Assembly: GCF_040730185.1 (NCBI RefSeq) | Contig: NZ_CP160402.1 | Location: forward strand, 5,022,001 to 5,086,000 | Source of the DNA: Streptomyces sp. Je 1-332 | GTDB lineage: Bacteria > Actinomycetota > Actinomycetes > Streptomycetales > Streptomycetaceae | Reading direction: 5' to 3' | Length of the DNA: 64,000 nucleotides | Shown: piece by piece, positions 46,307 to 54,698 of the stretch | Layout: every line of letters begins with the position of its first letter | Numbering within the stretch: the first letter of the stretch is position 1 | The notes under the pieces: generated by a model | The model's input: the letters and a program-made list of their open reading frames with translations, nothing else | What the model was told of the DNA's origin: nothing | The model's database searches: none | Program-made: the position numbers and the translations under genes

Positions 46307-46765
46307 GTGAGCAGCCAAGAGCGGTACCACGAACCGGAGCAGGGCCGGCAGAGCGAGCAGCAGGCCCGCGTCATCCCGTTGCGCCCGCGCCCGCGCTCGG
46401 AGCGGCCCGCGCCGCAGCGCCCCGCCCCCGTGCGTACGACTCCCGTGCCAACTCCCGTGACACCGGCGGCGAAAGAGCCCCTGTGGCGTGACGTGGTCGG
46501 TGACGTGCTGCGCCGCGAGCGCCTCGCCCAGGAACGTACGCTCAAGGACGTCGCGGAGGCGGCCCGCATCTCGATGCCGTACCTCTCCGAGCTGGAGCGC
46601 GGCCGCAAGGAGGCTTCCTCCGAAGTCCTCGCGGCCGGCGCCCGTGCGCTCGGCCTGAGCCTGGCTGACCTGCTCTCCCTGGCCCAGACCGAGTTGATCC
46701 GGCACGCCGCCCCGCAGCCGACGCGCACGAGCCCGCGCCAGGGAGACATCCGACTGGCGGCCTGA
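46307..46765 (+). CDS. popR: PopR-like activator of clpP3-clpP4
   Basis: 152-residue XRE protein of the ClgR/PopR group: a 55-residue Arg/Pro-rich lead, then HTH WRDVVGDVLRRERLAQE, TLKDVAEAARISMPYLSELERGRKEASSEVL. It ends in IRLAA; in S. lividans the terminal Ala-Ala of PopR is its degradation signal for ClpP1/P2. Placed tail-to-tail (9 bp apart) with clpP3-clpP4, the operon PopR activates. GTG 46307. In S. coelicolor this cluster lies elsewhere as I recall, so it may have moved. Confidence 0.8.
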   Translation: MSSQERYHEPEQGRQSEQQARVIPLRPRPRSERPAPQRPAPVRTTPVPTPVTPAAKEPLWRDVVGDVLRRERLAQERTLKDVAEAARISMPYLSELERGRKEASSEVLAAGARALGLSLADLLSLAQTELIRHAAPQPTRTSPRQGDIRLAA

Positions 46766-46774
46766 CTGACGGGA

Positions 46775-47380
46775 TCAGGCCGCGGCGAGCATCCGCCGAC
46801 TGAGGACCTCGTCGGCGAGTCCGTACGCCACCGCGTCCTCGGCGGTGAAGACCTTGTCACGGTCCATGTCCGCGCGCAGCGTGGCGACATCGTGTCCCGA
46901 GTGCCGGGACAGGACGTCCTCCACCTGCGAGCGGATCCGCAGCATCTCCTTGGCCTGGAGAGCGAGGTCGGAGACGGTGCCCTGCTGCCCGCCGCTCGCG
47001 GGCTGCCCGAGCAGGACGCGCGAGTGCTCCAGGACGAACCGCCGACCGGGGTCGCCTCCGGCGAGGAGCACGGCGGCGGTGGAAGCGGCCTGCCCGACGC
47101 AGAACGTCGAGATCGGGGCGCTGACGAAGCTCATGGTGTCGTAGATGGCCATGAGCGAAGTGAACGATCCTCCGGGCGAGTTGATGTAGATGGCGACCTC
47201 GCGCTCCGGGTTCGAGGACTCCAGGTGCAGCAGCTGCGCGATGACGACGTTGGCCACACCGTCGTCGATCTCGGTCCCGAGGAAGATGATCCGCTCCGAG
47301 AGGAGGCGGCTGTAGACGTCGTAGGCACGCTCGCCCTGGGGGGTGCGCTCGACGACGGTCGGAATCGTGTACTGGCTCAT
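46775..47380 (-). CDS. clpP4: ClpP4-like subunit lacking the catalytic His
   Basis: 201 residues of the ClpP fold. Ser100 (GQAASTAAV) and Asp175 (MDRDKVF) of the triad are present, but the His position reads [10 protein letters not shown], Gly125 instead of His (normal R-I-M-x-HQP). The protein should thus be inactive alone and act with ClpP3. ATG 47380, 5 bp after the clpP3 stop, so translationally coupled. Confidence 0.88.
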   Translation of the reverse strand: MSQYTIPTVVERTPQGERAYDVYSRLLSERIIFLGTEIDDGVANVVIAQLLHLESSNPEREVAIYINSPGGSFTSLMAIYDTMSFVSAPISTFCVGQAASTAAVLLAGGDPGRRFVLEHSRVLLGQPASGGQQGTVSDLALQAKEMLRIRSQVEDVLSRHSGHDVATLRADMDRDKVFTAEDAVAYGLADEVLSRRMLAAA

Positions 47381-47385
47381 CTCGG

Positions 47386-48030
47386 TCAGACCCCCAGTCC
47401 CATACGCGGCTTCGACGCGGCAGGCCGTACATCGGCGAGCGAATCGAGCACCCGGTCGACCATCCCGTACTCCTTGGCCTGCTCGGCGGTGAACCACCGG
47501 TCGCGATCCCCGTCACGCGAGATGGTCTCCGGTGACTGACCGGTGTGCTCGGCGGTGATCCGTTCGACGGACTTCTTCGTGAACTCCAGGTTCTCGGCCT
47601 GGATGGCGATGTCGGCGGTGGTGCCGCCGATGCCGGCGGACGGCTGGTGCATCATGATCCGCGCGTTGGGCAGGGCGTACCGCTTGCCCGCGGTGCCGAC
47701 GGTCACCAGGAACTGCCCCATGCTGGCGGCGAATCCCATGGCGAGGGTCGAGACGTCGTTCGGGATCAGCCGCAGGGTGTCGTAGATGGCGAGCCCCGCG
47801 GTGACGGACCCGCCCGGGCTGTTGATGTAGAGGCTGATGTCGGTCCGCGGGTCCTCGGCGGAAAGCAGCAGCATCTGCGCGCACACGCGGTTCGCGGACA
47901 CCTCGTCGACCTGGGTCCCGAGGAAGATGATCCGCTGGGTCAGCAGCTGCGCGGCCAGATGATCGTCGAACCGCGTCGAGGGCGTCTCGCCCTCGGAGGC
48001 TGCTCGCGGGGCACTGACGACGGTCGGCAT
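47386..48030 (-). CDS. clpP3: ATP-dependent Clp protease subunit ClpP3
   Basis: 214 residues. Complete triad: Ser103 in GFAASMGQ, His128 in IMMHQP, Asp177 in [23 protein letters not shown] is the oligomer interface. First gene of the clpP3-clpP4 operon. In S. lividans this backup pair is made when ClpP1/P2 is missing, via PopR. ATG 48030 with a good AGGAGGACC site. A 48-bp leader with a weak inverted repeat precedes it. Confidence 0.92.
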   Translation of the reverse strand: MPTVVSAPRAASEGETPSTRFDDHLAAQLLTQRIIFLGTQVDEVSANRVCAQMLLLSAEDPRTDISLYINSPGGSVTAGLAIYDTLRLIPNDVSTLAMGFAASMGQFLVTVGTAGKRYALPNARIMMHQPSAGIGGTTADIAIQAENLEFTKKSVERITAEHTGQSPETISRDGDRDRWFTAEQAKEYGMVDRVLDSLADVRPAASKPRMGLGV

Positions 48031-48133
48031 CGTTGGTCCTCCTGACGGTGGGTCTTTCCTGTCCCACCACCTTCGGCCGCCCCCTCCCGCCGCGTAAGAC
48101 TTCTTGGCCTGCGGCAGATTCGCTGACGGCAGA

Positions 48134-48173
48134 GGGCCCGGAAGGGCCCGGAAGGGCCCGGAAGGGCCCGGAT
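48134..48173 (+). repeat. four 10-bp tandem repeats
   Basis: GGGCCCGGAA x4, near the middle of the 223-bp divergent gap of clpP3 and the MBL-fold gene. Each unit has the palindrome GGGCCC. Confidence 0.85.
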
Positions 48174-48253
48174 GCGGGGGTCGTCGGATGGGCCGACGAT
48201 GGAGAGGTAGGCCGCGGCGCGATCACCACCCCTGGGGGGCTCGGAGGTGCGTC

Positions 48254-49066
48254 ATGGTCGTGCGCAAGGTTCGCCCGGACGTCAGCGTCCTGAGCGACAG
48301 TCTCGAGGTTCCGGGGATCGGGCACATCCCGGTCAACGCCTTCGTGCTGCACGCCGCCCAGCCCGTCGTCGTCGACACCGGCCTCGGGCTGCCCGACCGG
48401 AACTTCCTGGACGAGGTCGCGTCCGTCATCGACCCCGCCGACGTGCGCTGGATCTGGCTGACCCACCCGGACCGTGATCACACGGGCGCGATCTTCGACC
48501 TGCTGGCCGCTGCGCCCGAGGCCCGTCTCGTGACCACGTTCCTGGCCTGCGGAATCATGTCCTGCGAGCGGCCGGTGCCGCTGGATCGCGTCTATCTGCT
48601 CAACCCGGGCCAGACCCTGGACGTGGGCGACCGCACCCTCACCGGGGTCCGGCCACCGCTGTTCGACAACCCGGCCACCGTTGGCTTCTTCGACGACCTC
48701 TCGGGAGCCTGCTTCAGCTCGGACTGCTTCGGAGGCCCGCTGCCCAGCGCCGAACTGGCCCAGGCCGACGACGTCCGTGCCGTCGCCCCGGAGGACCTGC
48801 GTGCGGCGCAGCTGCTGTGGGCCACGGTCGACAGCCCGTGGGTGCACAACGTGGACCCACAGAAGTTCCTCGGCAGCTTCCAGCAACTACGGGACAGAGG
48901 ACCCGAGTTCATCTTCTCCACGCATCTGCCACCGGCGGTGGGAATCGCCGGACCGATGATCGACACCCTGGGCTCGGCAGCCGGCGAAACGGCCTTCGTG
49001 GGCCCGGACCAGGCGGCTCTGGAACAGATGCTGACGCAATTCGAGCCCAGCGGCGGCGGCCACTAG
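48254..49066 (+). CDS. MBL-fold (flavodiiron-like) metallohydrolase
   Basis: 270 residues. Metal motif LTHPDRDHTG, i.e. H-x-D-x-D-H where hydrolases have HxHxDH and flavodiiron proteins HxExDH. The later metal ligands are Asp in CFSSDCFGG and His in FSTHLPP. Diiron oxygen-binding in type is thus possible; no flavodoxin domain follows. ATG 48254 follows GGAGG. Faces clpP3. Confidence 0.83.
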   Translation: MVVRKVRPDVSVLSDSLEVPGIGHIPVNAFVLHAAQPVVVDTGLGLPDRNFLDEVASVIDPADVRWIWLTHPDRDHTGAIFDLLAAAPEARLVTTFLACGIMSCERPVPLDRVYLLNPGQTLDVGDRTLTGVRPPLFDNPATVGFFDDLSGACFSSDCFGGPLPSAELAQADDVRAVAPEDLRAAQLLWATVDSPWVHNVDPQKFLGSFQQLRDRGPEFIFSTHLPPAVGIAGPMIDTLGSAAGETAFVGPDQAALEQMLTQFEPSGGGH

Positions 49067-49216
49067 CCGCGGCGCCGGGCACCGGCCTCGAAGAGGCGAC
49101 TGACGCAGGAAAAAACGGATGCCCAAGGCGACGTCGCCGTACACAGGAACAACTCGTGGTGTCAGCGCATCACGGCCCATATCGCCGACCTGCAGGGTCA
49201 GATCAACCGCTTCGGC

Positions 49217-49768
49217 ATGCAGGCCGCCGAGAACTCACCGCAGGACGCGGAGATCCTCCGGAAAGCCGCGATGCAACTCAAGGCGGCCAGGGATTCCCTG
49301 CAGGAGAGCAGCCTCTGGTCGCGGACCACCGGCGGGGCGACCGACCGGGCGCTGGCCAATGTTCACGAGGCCGAGGTCGCCCTCCTGCGCATCGCGCCGC
49401 AGGAGGAACTGCGCTGGAAGGGGCTGTCCGTCCTCGTACAGGCCCGCTCTGGTATGCCCTTCGGGACCACGCCGACCTGGCGAAGCGTGTGCCTCATCGA
49501 GTTCATCGGGCTGTTCTCGGCAGCGGTCGCCGGAGCGGTCTCACTGCGAAGGGTGCGCGGAAGCTCCGGCCTCTACCACGTGGCGACCAGCCTGCTCCTG
49601 CTCCGGCTTCCGGTCGGGGCGCTGACCGCGGTCATCGGAATCATCCTGCTCAGCGGCAGTTCTTTCGACAAGAAGAACCGGGGCCGCAGCGGCAGACCGG
49701 GGGAACTAGCGCCTACCGCTCTCCCCTTCCAGGCCAGGAGCGTCGAACCGGCGGAACTGGCGCAGTGA
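49217..49768 (+). CDS. hypothetical membrane protein, possibly 5'-truncated
   Basis: 183 residues with two membrane helices (about 90-108 and 120-148) and a coiled first part. The same frame is open and protein-like back to the MBL stop (SWCQRITAHIADLQGQINRF lies directly upstream) but contains no ATG, GTG or TTG before 49217. So either the gene starts here or its real start was lost. Not recognised. Confidence 0.5.
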   Translation: MQAAENSPQDAEILRKAAMQLKAARDSLQESSLWSRTTGGATDRALANVHEAEVALLRIAPQEELRWKGLSVLVQARSGMPFGTTPTWRSVCLIEFIGLFSAAVAGAVSLRRVRGSSGLYHVATSLLLLRLPVGALTAVIGIILLSGSSFDKKNRGRSGRPGELAPTALPFQARSVEPAELAQ

Positions 49769-49883
49769 CGCCACGCCAGCCCCGCCCTGCACTACGTCGG
49801 CGAGCCCGCCTCACCCAAGGCAGGATGGGTGATCGTGGCACTGAAGAACTGAACCGCCGACAGCTCGAATCCGGTGTGGTGCG

Positions 49884-50078
49884 TCATGCCTGCGTGCCGG
49901 AGACACCACAACTGCACCTCATCCGGGTCAGCTGCACCTCATCCGGGTCAGCCAAATCCACCGAGTGCTCACTACAGACGAGGCACTTACCTACGTGGCG
50001 CACGGCCGTCCCTGGCATGGCCGCCAGCGTCCATTCGAGCGGCACGAAACGGCCTCGTGGCAAGCCGCCCTCACTCAC
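49884..50078 (-). CDS. small Cys-rich hypothetical protein
   Basis: 64 residues with KCLVCSE and RCSCG, a possible zinc knuckle. GTG 50078 overlaps the stop of the preceding gene (GTGA), which supports it being translated. The C-terminal part crosses the 20-bp duplication, so the original end was probably different (such proteins usually run on after the first CxxC). Low certainty. Confidence 0.5.
   Translation of the reverse strand: MSEGGLPRGRFVPLEWTLAAMPGTAVRHVGKCLVCSEHSVDLADPDEVQLTRMRCSCGVSGTQA
49912..49951. repeat. 20-bp tandem duplication
   Basis: CTGCACCTCATCCGGGTCAG twice without spacer, inside the small Cys-rich gene on the other strand, where it duplicates residues D-E-V-Q-L-like codons out of phase (20 is not a multiple of 3). 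Confidence 0.85.
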
Positions 50079-50422
50079 TCGACCGCCCCTGCCGGATGCT
50101 GCGGATCGTCGTCGTCCTCGTCGCTGTCGTCCACATCGGATGGGTCGAAAGCGGACAAGCGATCTCCCCGGCTCTCCGCGATCCGGTGGACCTCCCGAAG
50201 CGACTCGGTCAGCCGGGCAGCCACGAAGCGGAGTTCCTCAGGCGTGGCCTTGCGGTCAGCGATCGTGTCCGCCGCATGCCCGAGCAGATCACCTGCCATG
50301 CCCAGTTGCACGCTCTCGATGTTGTCGGCCATCCGCGCCATGAAGCCGGTGCCCGGACCCACGAGAACGCAAGGGTTCCCATCTAGCGTCGACCAAGGCA
50401 GCACCCTCACCTGATTCGTCAT
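50075..50422 (-). CDS. hypothetical protein paired with an XRE regulator
   Basis: 115 residues: a helical central part (MARMADNIESVQLGMAGDLLGHAADTIADRKATPEELRFVAARL) and an acidic tail (DVDDSDEDDDD). ATG 50422 follows GGAGGTG; the frame is open to 50596 and would add 58 Pro-rich residues. Divergent from the XRE gene at 50723, the usual plan of regulator plus small partner in Streptomyces. Role unknown. Confidence 0.65.
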   Translation of the reverse strand: MTNQVRVLPWSTLDGNPCVLVGPGTGFMARMADNIESVQLGMAGDLLGHAADTIADRKATPEELRFVAARLTESLREVHRIAESRGDRLSAFDPSDVDDSDEDDDDPQHPAGAVE

Positions 50423-50668
50423 GCCGTCACCTCCATCCTGTGCAGCAGGCGGGGCCAGATGGCCCGGGCCAGGGGCAGGTGAGGCCACGTCGAAGGCCCA
50501 GTGGTGCTCCGGATGAGGAGGCAGAGGCCGTGACGACGGCTTGGCGACCCGGGTGAAGAGTCCGGCATGTTGACGCTCCTTATCAGCGTTGACCATGCCC
50601 CGGGGCCGGTCGCACGGTCGCCGGGGTCTGTCTCGCCATCCTTGCCATTAGGCCTGCGCTAGCGGGAG

Positions 50669-50686
50669 TTGACAGCCGTTGACAGC
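50669..50686 (+). promoter_or_regulatory. TTGACAGC direct repeat before the XRE gene
   Basis: TTGACAGC at 50669-50676 and 50679-50686, ten bases apart (one helical turn), 37 bases before the XRE start. TTGACA also equals a -35 box, so this may be promoter, operator or both. Confidence 0.5.
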
Positions 50687-50722
50687 TAAGGTGGAGGCCA
50701 CGGTCAACACCAGGGGAAGCCC

Positions 50723-51844
50723 ATGAGCGCCGACTTCGGAATCAAGCTCCGCGCACTCCTCACGGAGAGAGGGATGAGCCTGCGCGGCACTGCTCGTGCG
50801 CTCAACTACAACGTGGCCTATCTGTCTCGTGTTTCCAACAGCCGTCAGCGCCCCTCCGTCCAGTTGGCCGAAATGCTGGATGATTTCCTTCAGGCTGGCG
50901 GGGAATTAGCGCAATTGGCCGCGCCGAAAAGCGCACTCGCGGCAGTCGAGTTCAGTGGTCCGGATTCGGATATCTCGCACATGAAAGAGAGTGCGGCGTT
51001 CACTCTTCGGCACGCTGACCAGCACGGCGGGGATTCTGTGGCTCCCGTCGCAGTTCAAGTTTGGCGCTCTGCCCAACGCAAGCTTGATGCCGGAGAAATC
51101 CCGGAAGCGGCGCAGCGACGCTACCTGGCCGCCGTGTCGGAAGCCGCCGAAGTCGCTGGATGGCTTCTGTTCGATGCTGGGGCACACGACGCCGCCCGCA
51201 GCGCGTTCCTCGAATCGCACATGCTGGCCCGTCACGCAGGTGAGCGCCCCCTTGAGTGGTTTGCCCTGGACATGCTCGCCATGCTCGACACGGAGCGAGA
51301 CCGGCCCGGAGGAGTCCTCCGTATTGCTGAAGAGGTCTTGTCGCGGCGCCGAATTCCTCCCCGCGTCGCACTACTCGCTCGCGTCAGGCGCGGCAGGGCA
51401 CTGGCGCAGATAGGGGAACGACAGCGCGCCTTGATTGACCTGAGTGCGGCACGTGGAGGGCTTGAGGATTCTCTAGATCCGCGAGACCCAGAGTGGACAT
51501 GGTGGGTGAACCAGCAAGAGGTCAGAGGGCATTCGGGGCATGCCTTCTTGAGTCTCAGCGATCTGGGTTCGGCTATCCACATTTTTCACGAGGCGCTCGA
51601 ACGCGCCACACCGAGGGGTGCCATGCTCTACCGCATTGGGCTTGTGCGTAGTTACGCGCAAGGGAAAGCATGGAAAGAGGTCGAGGAGGAAATCCACAAG
51701 ATCTTGCCACTCCTGAACACCATCAGCTCAGGCCGGAATCGCCCCCTGTTGCGGCATGCACTGCAAGTGGTTGATCAAGCGACTTCGGTACCCGCAGGCC
51801 TCTCGGCCCTTGCCAGGGACACAGTCGCGACGATCGCTCCCTGA
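50723..51844 (+). CDS. XRE regulator with TPR-like domain, contains a TTA codon
   Basis: 373 residues. HTH at 5-60 (GIKLRALLTERGMSLRGTARALNYNVAYLSRVSN), then helical repeats to the end, the plan of ligand/peptide-controlled regulators. Codon 62 is TTA (50906-50908), rare in Streptomyces and read by the developmental tRNA of bldA. Its codon use is clearly less GC3-rich than core neighbours, a sign of transfer. ATG 50723. Confidence 0.82.
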   Translation: MSADFGIKLRALLTERGMSLRGTARALNYNVAYLSRVSNSRQRPSVQLAEMLDDFLQAGGELAQLAAPKSALAAVEFSGPDSDISHMKESAAFTLRHADQHGGDSVAPVAVQVWRSAQRKLDAGEIPEAAQRRYLAAVSEAAEVAGWLLFDAGAHDAARSAFLESHMLARHAGERPLEWFALDMLAMLDTERDRPGGVLRIAEEVLSRRRIPPRVALLARVRRGRALAQIGERQRALIDLSAARGGLEDSLDPRDPEWTWWVNQQEVRGHSGHAFLSLSDLGSAIHIFHEALERATPRGAMLYRIGLVRSYAQGKAWKEVEEEIHKILPLLNTISSGRNRPLLRHALQVVDQATSVPAGLSALARDTVATIAP

Positions 51845-52028
51845 GGCGTTCGCCTGATCACTCATCGGTGCCTAGATTCCAAGGCGTTGATCATGCGATC
51901 CGGGATGGCAACACATGATGAGAATCTTCAGCTTCGGCTGGCTGGTGGAAACGTCGAAGAAGGGTGTCGCTGTGGCATTGATGGCGCGACTGAAAGCGCG
52001 GTGTTGGTCAAGGCCAAAGAAGCCTATG

Positions 52029-52717
52029 TCACGCGAGACGTAGTCTCGTGATCCAACGAGTCGGCTTCCGTGAGGTGTCCTGCACATAGAGGGGAGTAGC
52101 GACGATCAGACGCGGAACGTAATTGCCCTCCGGGATGTTGAGATCTACGCGTGCCAAACCTTGTACGCGGGCGCGATGGGCAGGTGCATGTGCCGGGCGA
52201 TCATATCGAACACCCAACGTGCAACCTGGTTGGGCTGGTTCACGCGAGGTACTGCCAGGGCTTGCCGATCCAGGTCCTCGGGAATCTCCATGCTGCCCCG
52301 CGCGTCGGACCCGTTGATCTTGAGGATGAGACTGTGCGGCCACCCGGTTCCTGAACCCATCCGTCCGGCGGTCGCCGTCTTCTCTAGGAGATGTTCTGTC
52401 GAGCCGCAAAGCATGAGATCGACAGGAGTGCCGCCGCGTCCGCGTTCGTTTGGCAAGGAACCGAAGAACAACAGGACGTCATCGAGGTCGGGAAGCGCGC
52501 TGTCTTCGTGAGACGTGCTCCATCCCATCCTGAGATCGAAGTAGATCCAGTCCCCTGTAGTCAGATCGGGCGCATAGAAGTGAGCTGCTTCGCGCTCGAT
52601 GTCCCGTCGCACTTGGTGCAGTTTGTGTAACTCGGCTTCAGTGGGCGTTCGCGCAGCTGGAGGCGCCAGTTCCACCGCAGCGACTTGGAAGCCAACGGAG
52701 GCAGCTACGGTTGGCAT
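52029..52717 (-). pseudogene. frameshifted hypothetical gene, SAVMC3_10250-like
   Basis: Frame one (52717 to 52145) has GDWIYFDLRMGW, VDLMLCGSTEHLLEK, ends ...APAYKVWHA-stop. A second frame continues with RVDLNIPEGNYVPRLIVATPLYVQ to 52029. One missing G near 52153 (GTTTGG|CACGC) would join them into one protein of about 229 residues whose end fits the family I recall. The 5' side stops 4 bases from an IS end (52722), so the N terminus may also be lost. Family name is tentative. Confidence 0.6.
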
Positions 52718-52725
52718 GCGCCTAG

Positions 52726-52762
52726 TACTCCAGCCGTAGATCGTGATCTCGATGGTGAGTGG
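52726..52762. mobile_element. solo IS701-type terminal repeat
   Basis: CTAG (52722-52725) followed by TACTCCAGCCGTAGATCGTGATCT, matching the right end of the IS at 55962-57365 in about 30 of 36 positions. No transposase remains next to it. It adjoins the 5' end of the preceding broken gene. Confidence 0.65.
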
Positions 52763-52773
52763 CGCCTCTCCGC

Positions 52774-53105
52774 CTACCCGGGTTCACCGAGACGGAGGGC
52801 ACCCTCAATCTCGCTGAGCTTCGCGGAGGACAAGACGCCCGCCCGCTCGATCAAGTCGCCCCGGGACACAGTGGTCAGCCACGTGCAGGGGGAAAAGCCC
52901 GGGCGCGGGAACACGAACCGCAGCACGCCTTCAAAGGGCGATCCTTCCATGGCACCTACTTGCACTTCGACGCCCGGACCGCTGGTGTCGACGCCGCAGG
53001 AGTGACGACCTGCATCGCCCGGGTCCTGGACGCGTCATCTGCCGCCAGCAGTACGACCAACCGCCGCTCGTCGAACTTCACCCACCAGACTTCGCCACGT
53101 TGCAC
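52774..53105 (-). pseudogene. frameshifted PemK/MazF-family toxin
   Basis: GTG 53105 (AGGAGG five bases ahead) opens VQRGEVWWVKFDERR and LVVLLAADDASRTRAMQVVTPA. Then the frame runs off to a stop. In another frame GVDTSGPGVEVQVGAMEG, SPFEGVLRFVFPRPGFSPCTW, LTTVSRGDLIERAGVLS follow to 52774. A single lost G near 52993 explains it. Restored length is about 110 residues, full for the family (ribosome-independent mRNA interferase). No antitoxin gene is visible next to it. Confidence 0.75.
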
Positions 53106-53177
53106 ATGTCCTCCTGACTCAGGACGGCAGGCGGAACTGCGCGACCCTGACGCGTTGATCGCGGTACCTGGCAGGGC

Positions 53178-53768
53178 TCAACTGCGGGTTCCGTACGCAG
53201 CGAGGAACATCTCGATCAGCGCGTCGACCTCGGCTGTGCCGACGGGCCGGTTCGAGAGCAGGTAGCGGTAGTAGAGGGCGCCGCAGAGGACTTCGGTGGG
53301 GAAGGTCAGGTCCGCGTCAGCGGCCAGTTCGCCGGTGCGCTGCGCGCGCGTGGTGCGTTCGAGGGTGCGCTGTTCGACGGTGGCCAGGAAGCGTTGGTGC
53401 AGTTCTGCCCGTAGGTCGGGATCCGCCTGCGCTTCGGCGATCACTGCACGGTAGAGAGGCCCGAGAGGTGGCTCGCTGAGCGCTGCGGTGGAGCGCAGGA
53501 ACTGTTCGCGCAGGTCCGCGCGGACATTCCCGGTATCGCGGTAGTCCAGATCAGTGGTCCACACATGGCTGAGCGCATCGAAGATCAGGGCGGATTTGGA
53601 CGGCCAGCGGCGGTAGACCGTGTGCTTGCCCACGCCTGCCCGGCGGGCGAGCGCCTCGATGCTCAGGCCGGCATAACCGTCCCGGGCGGCGATATCGATC
53701 GTCACGCTGAGCAGTTCCTGGGTGCGCACTGTGCCGCGGCGTCGTGGGGTGGCGGGCGTGTCAGGCAT
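53178..53768 (-). CDS. TetR-family repressor of the DoxX gene
   Basis: 196 residues. HTH about 30-60 (LSIEALARRAGVGKHTVYRRWPSK), TetR_C_16-like ligand domain. ATG 53768; a GTG at 53789 lies inside an operator. Two copies of CGGCAC-N5-GTGCCG lie between it and doxX, so it is likely self-regulated and represses doxX. Confidence 0.87.
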   Translation of the reverse strand: MPDTPATPRRRGTVRTQELLSVTIDIAARDGYAGLSIEALARRAGVGKHTVYRRWPSKSALIFDALSHVWTTDLDYRDTGNVRADLREQFLRSTAALSEPPLGPLYRAVIAEAQADPDLRAELHQRFLATVEQRTLERTTRAQRTGELAADADLTFPTEVLCGALYYRYLLSNRPVGTAEVDALIEMFLAAYGTRS

Positions 53769-53783
53769 GCCTCCATCGTATAT

Positions 53784-53800
53784 CGGCACAGGGCGTGCCG
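53784..53800. promoter_or_regulatory. TetR operator 1
   Basis: CGGCAC-AGGGC-GTGCCG, perfect 6-bp arms, directly before a TTGACA -35 box (53801-53806) for the DoxX gene and just upstream of the tetR start. Confidence 0.7.
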
Positions 53801-53842
53801 TTGACAGGCTTGGGTGGATGCAGGCACGATTCAGCCATGGAT

Positions 53843-53859
53843 CGGCACGAGCCGTGCCG
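53843..53859. promoter_or_regulatory. TetR operator 2
   Basis: CGGCAC-GAGCC-GTGCCG, flanked by GAT/ATC to make 9-bp arms. It lies 59 bp from operator 1, just past the expected DoxX transcription start. Same arms as operator 1. Confidence 0.7.
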
Positions 53860-53921
53860 ATCCAGGCCCCGTCGCTGCCCTAAGGACTGCCGGGGCCCGC
53901 CATGGAATCAGGAGAATCGTC

Positions 53922-54308
53922 ATGACTACTGCCCTGTGGATTGTCGCCGGGCTGCTCGCGGCCGCCTACTTGATCGGCGGCGGCGGCAAGTTGCTCCTAG
54001 CGAGGGAGAGGATCGCCGCCGTCGGAGCGAGTTCGCGATGGGTTGAAGACTTCAGCAGAGGCGGCGTGAAGGCCATCGGAGCTGTCGAGGTCCTGGCCGC
54101 GGTGGGTCTGATCCTTCCCGCGACGCTCGACATCGCGCCGATTCTGGTGCCGATGGCCGCCCTCGGCTTGATGATCCTTATGGTCGGCGCCGTGGCCACC
54201 CGCATCCGGCGCAACGAGCTCAAGTTCATGGCCGTGGACCTGATTTACGTCGCCCTTGCCGGTTTCGTCGCGTGGGGACGCTTCGGCCCCGAGTCCTTCG
54301 CCCACTAA
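53922..54308 (+). CDS. DoxX-family membrane protein
   Basis: 128 residues, four helices (about 5-24, 47-67, 73-93, 105-122). DoxX-like proteins act in redox or detoxification complexes. ATG 53922 after AGGAGAA. Under the two TetR operators. Confidence 0.85.
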   Translation: MTTALWIVAGLLAAAYLIGGGGKLLLARERIAAVGASSRWVEDFSRGGVKAIGAVEVLAAVGLILPATLDIAPILVPMAALGLMILMVGAVATRIRRNELKFMAVDLIYVALAGFVAWGRFGPESFAH

Positions 54309-54642
54309 GAGCCCGTCCTTGGACCCTGGCGCCTGTTCAACCGCTACGGCCTGGGCGATGCCCACCTGCGACGCCGAAGGCAACCGCACCAACACCTGAG
54401 CCTGCCCCACACATGGCTGTGATGTTGTACAGCGACCCCGGCATGTTGGCTTCCGACGGCCCCCTGTGTTTCGCTTCCGTAGCCTTCGGACGTCCTGAAG
54501 CGGAGCTGACCACTAGGCAAGTGCGTGTTTGAGTACCTGGGAAAGCCAGGTCGGAGCGGGTGCGTGACGCGTGGAGCAAGAGTCCTGCGCGAGCGTCACG
54601 GTCGGTCCGACCGAGCCCTTCGTAGACGACGAAGTCGCCTTG
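54309..54642. other. 334-bp gap without a recognised gene
   Basis: After DoxX come short stretches that translate into fragments (for example an Ala/Thr/Cys-rich piece ending with TGA at 54400) but none is a supported gene. An inverted pair GGTCGG/CCGACC occurs near 54601-54615. Confidence 0.5.
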
Positions 54643-54688
54643 AGAACCCGTCTCGGAACCCTCGAATCAGGGTTCCGAGACGGGTTCT
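54643..54688 (-). terminator. terminator, 20-bp perfect stem
   Basis: 54643-54662 pairs with 54669-54688 around CGAATC. It starts 11 bp beyond the stop of the two-gene operon on the minus strand. Confidence 0.88.
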
Positions 54689-54698
54689 GACAGTACGG

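Noticed and set aside
48100-48130. ClgR/PopR-like box (TTCGCTGACGGC) before clpP3
   Set aside because: It shares only part of the remembered ClgR motif and I cannot recall the PopR site well enough to score it.
51872-52087. 71-codon frame on the minus strand after the XRE gene
   Set aside because: No ribosome site, overlaps the 3' extension of the frameshifted gene, and the translation shows no recognisable fold.
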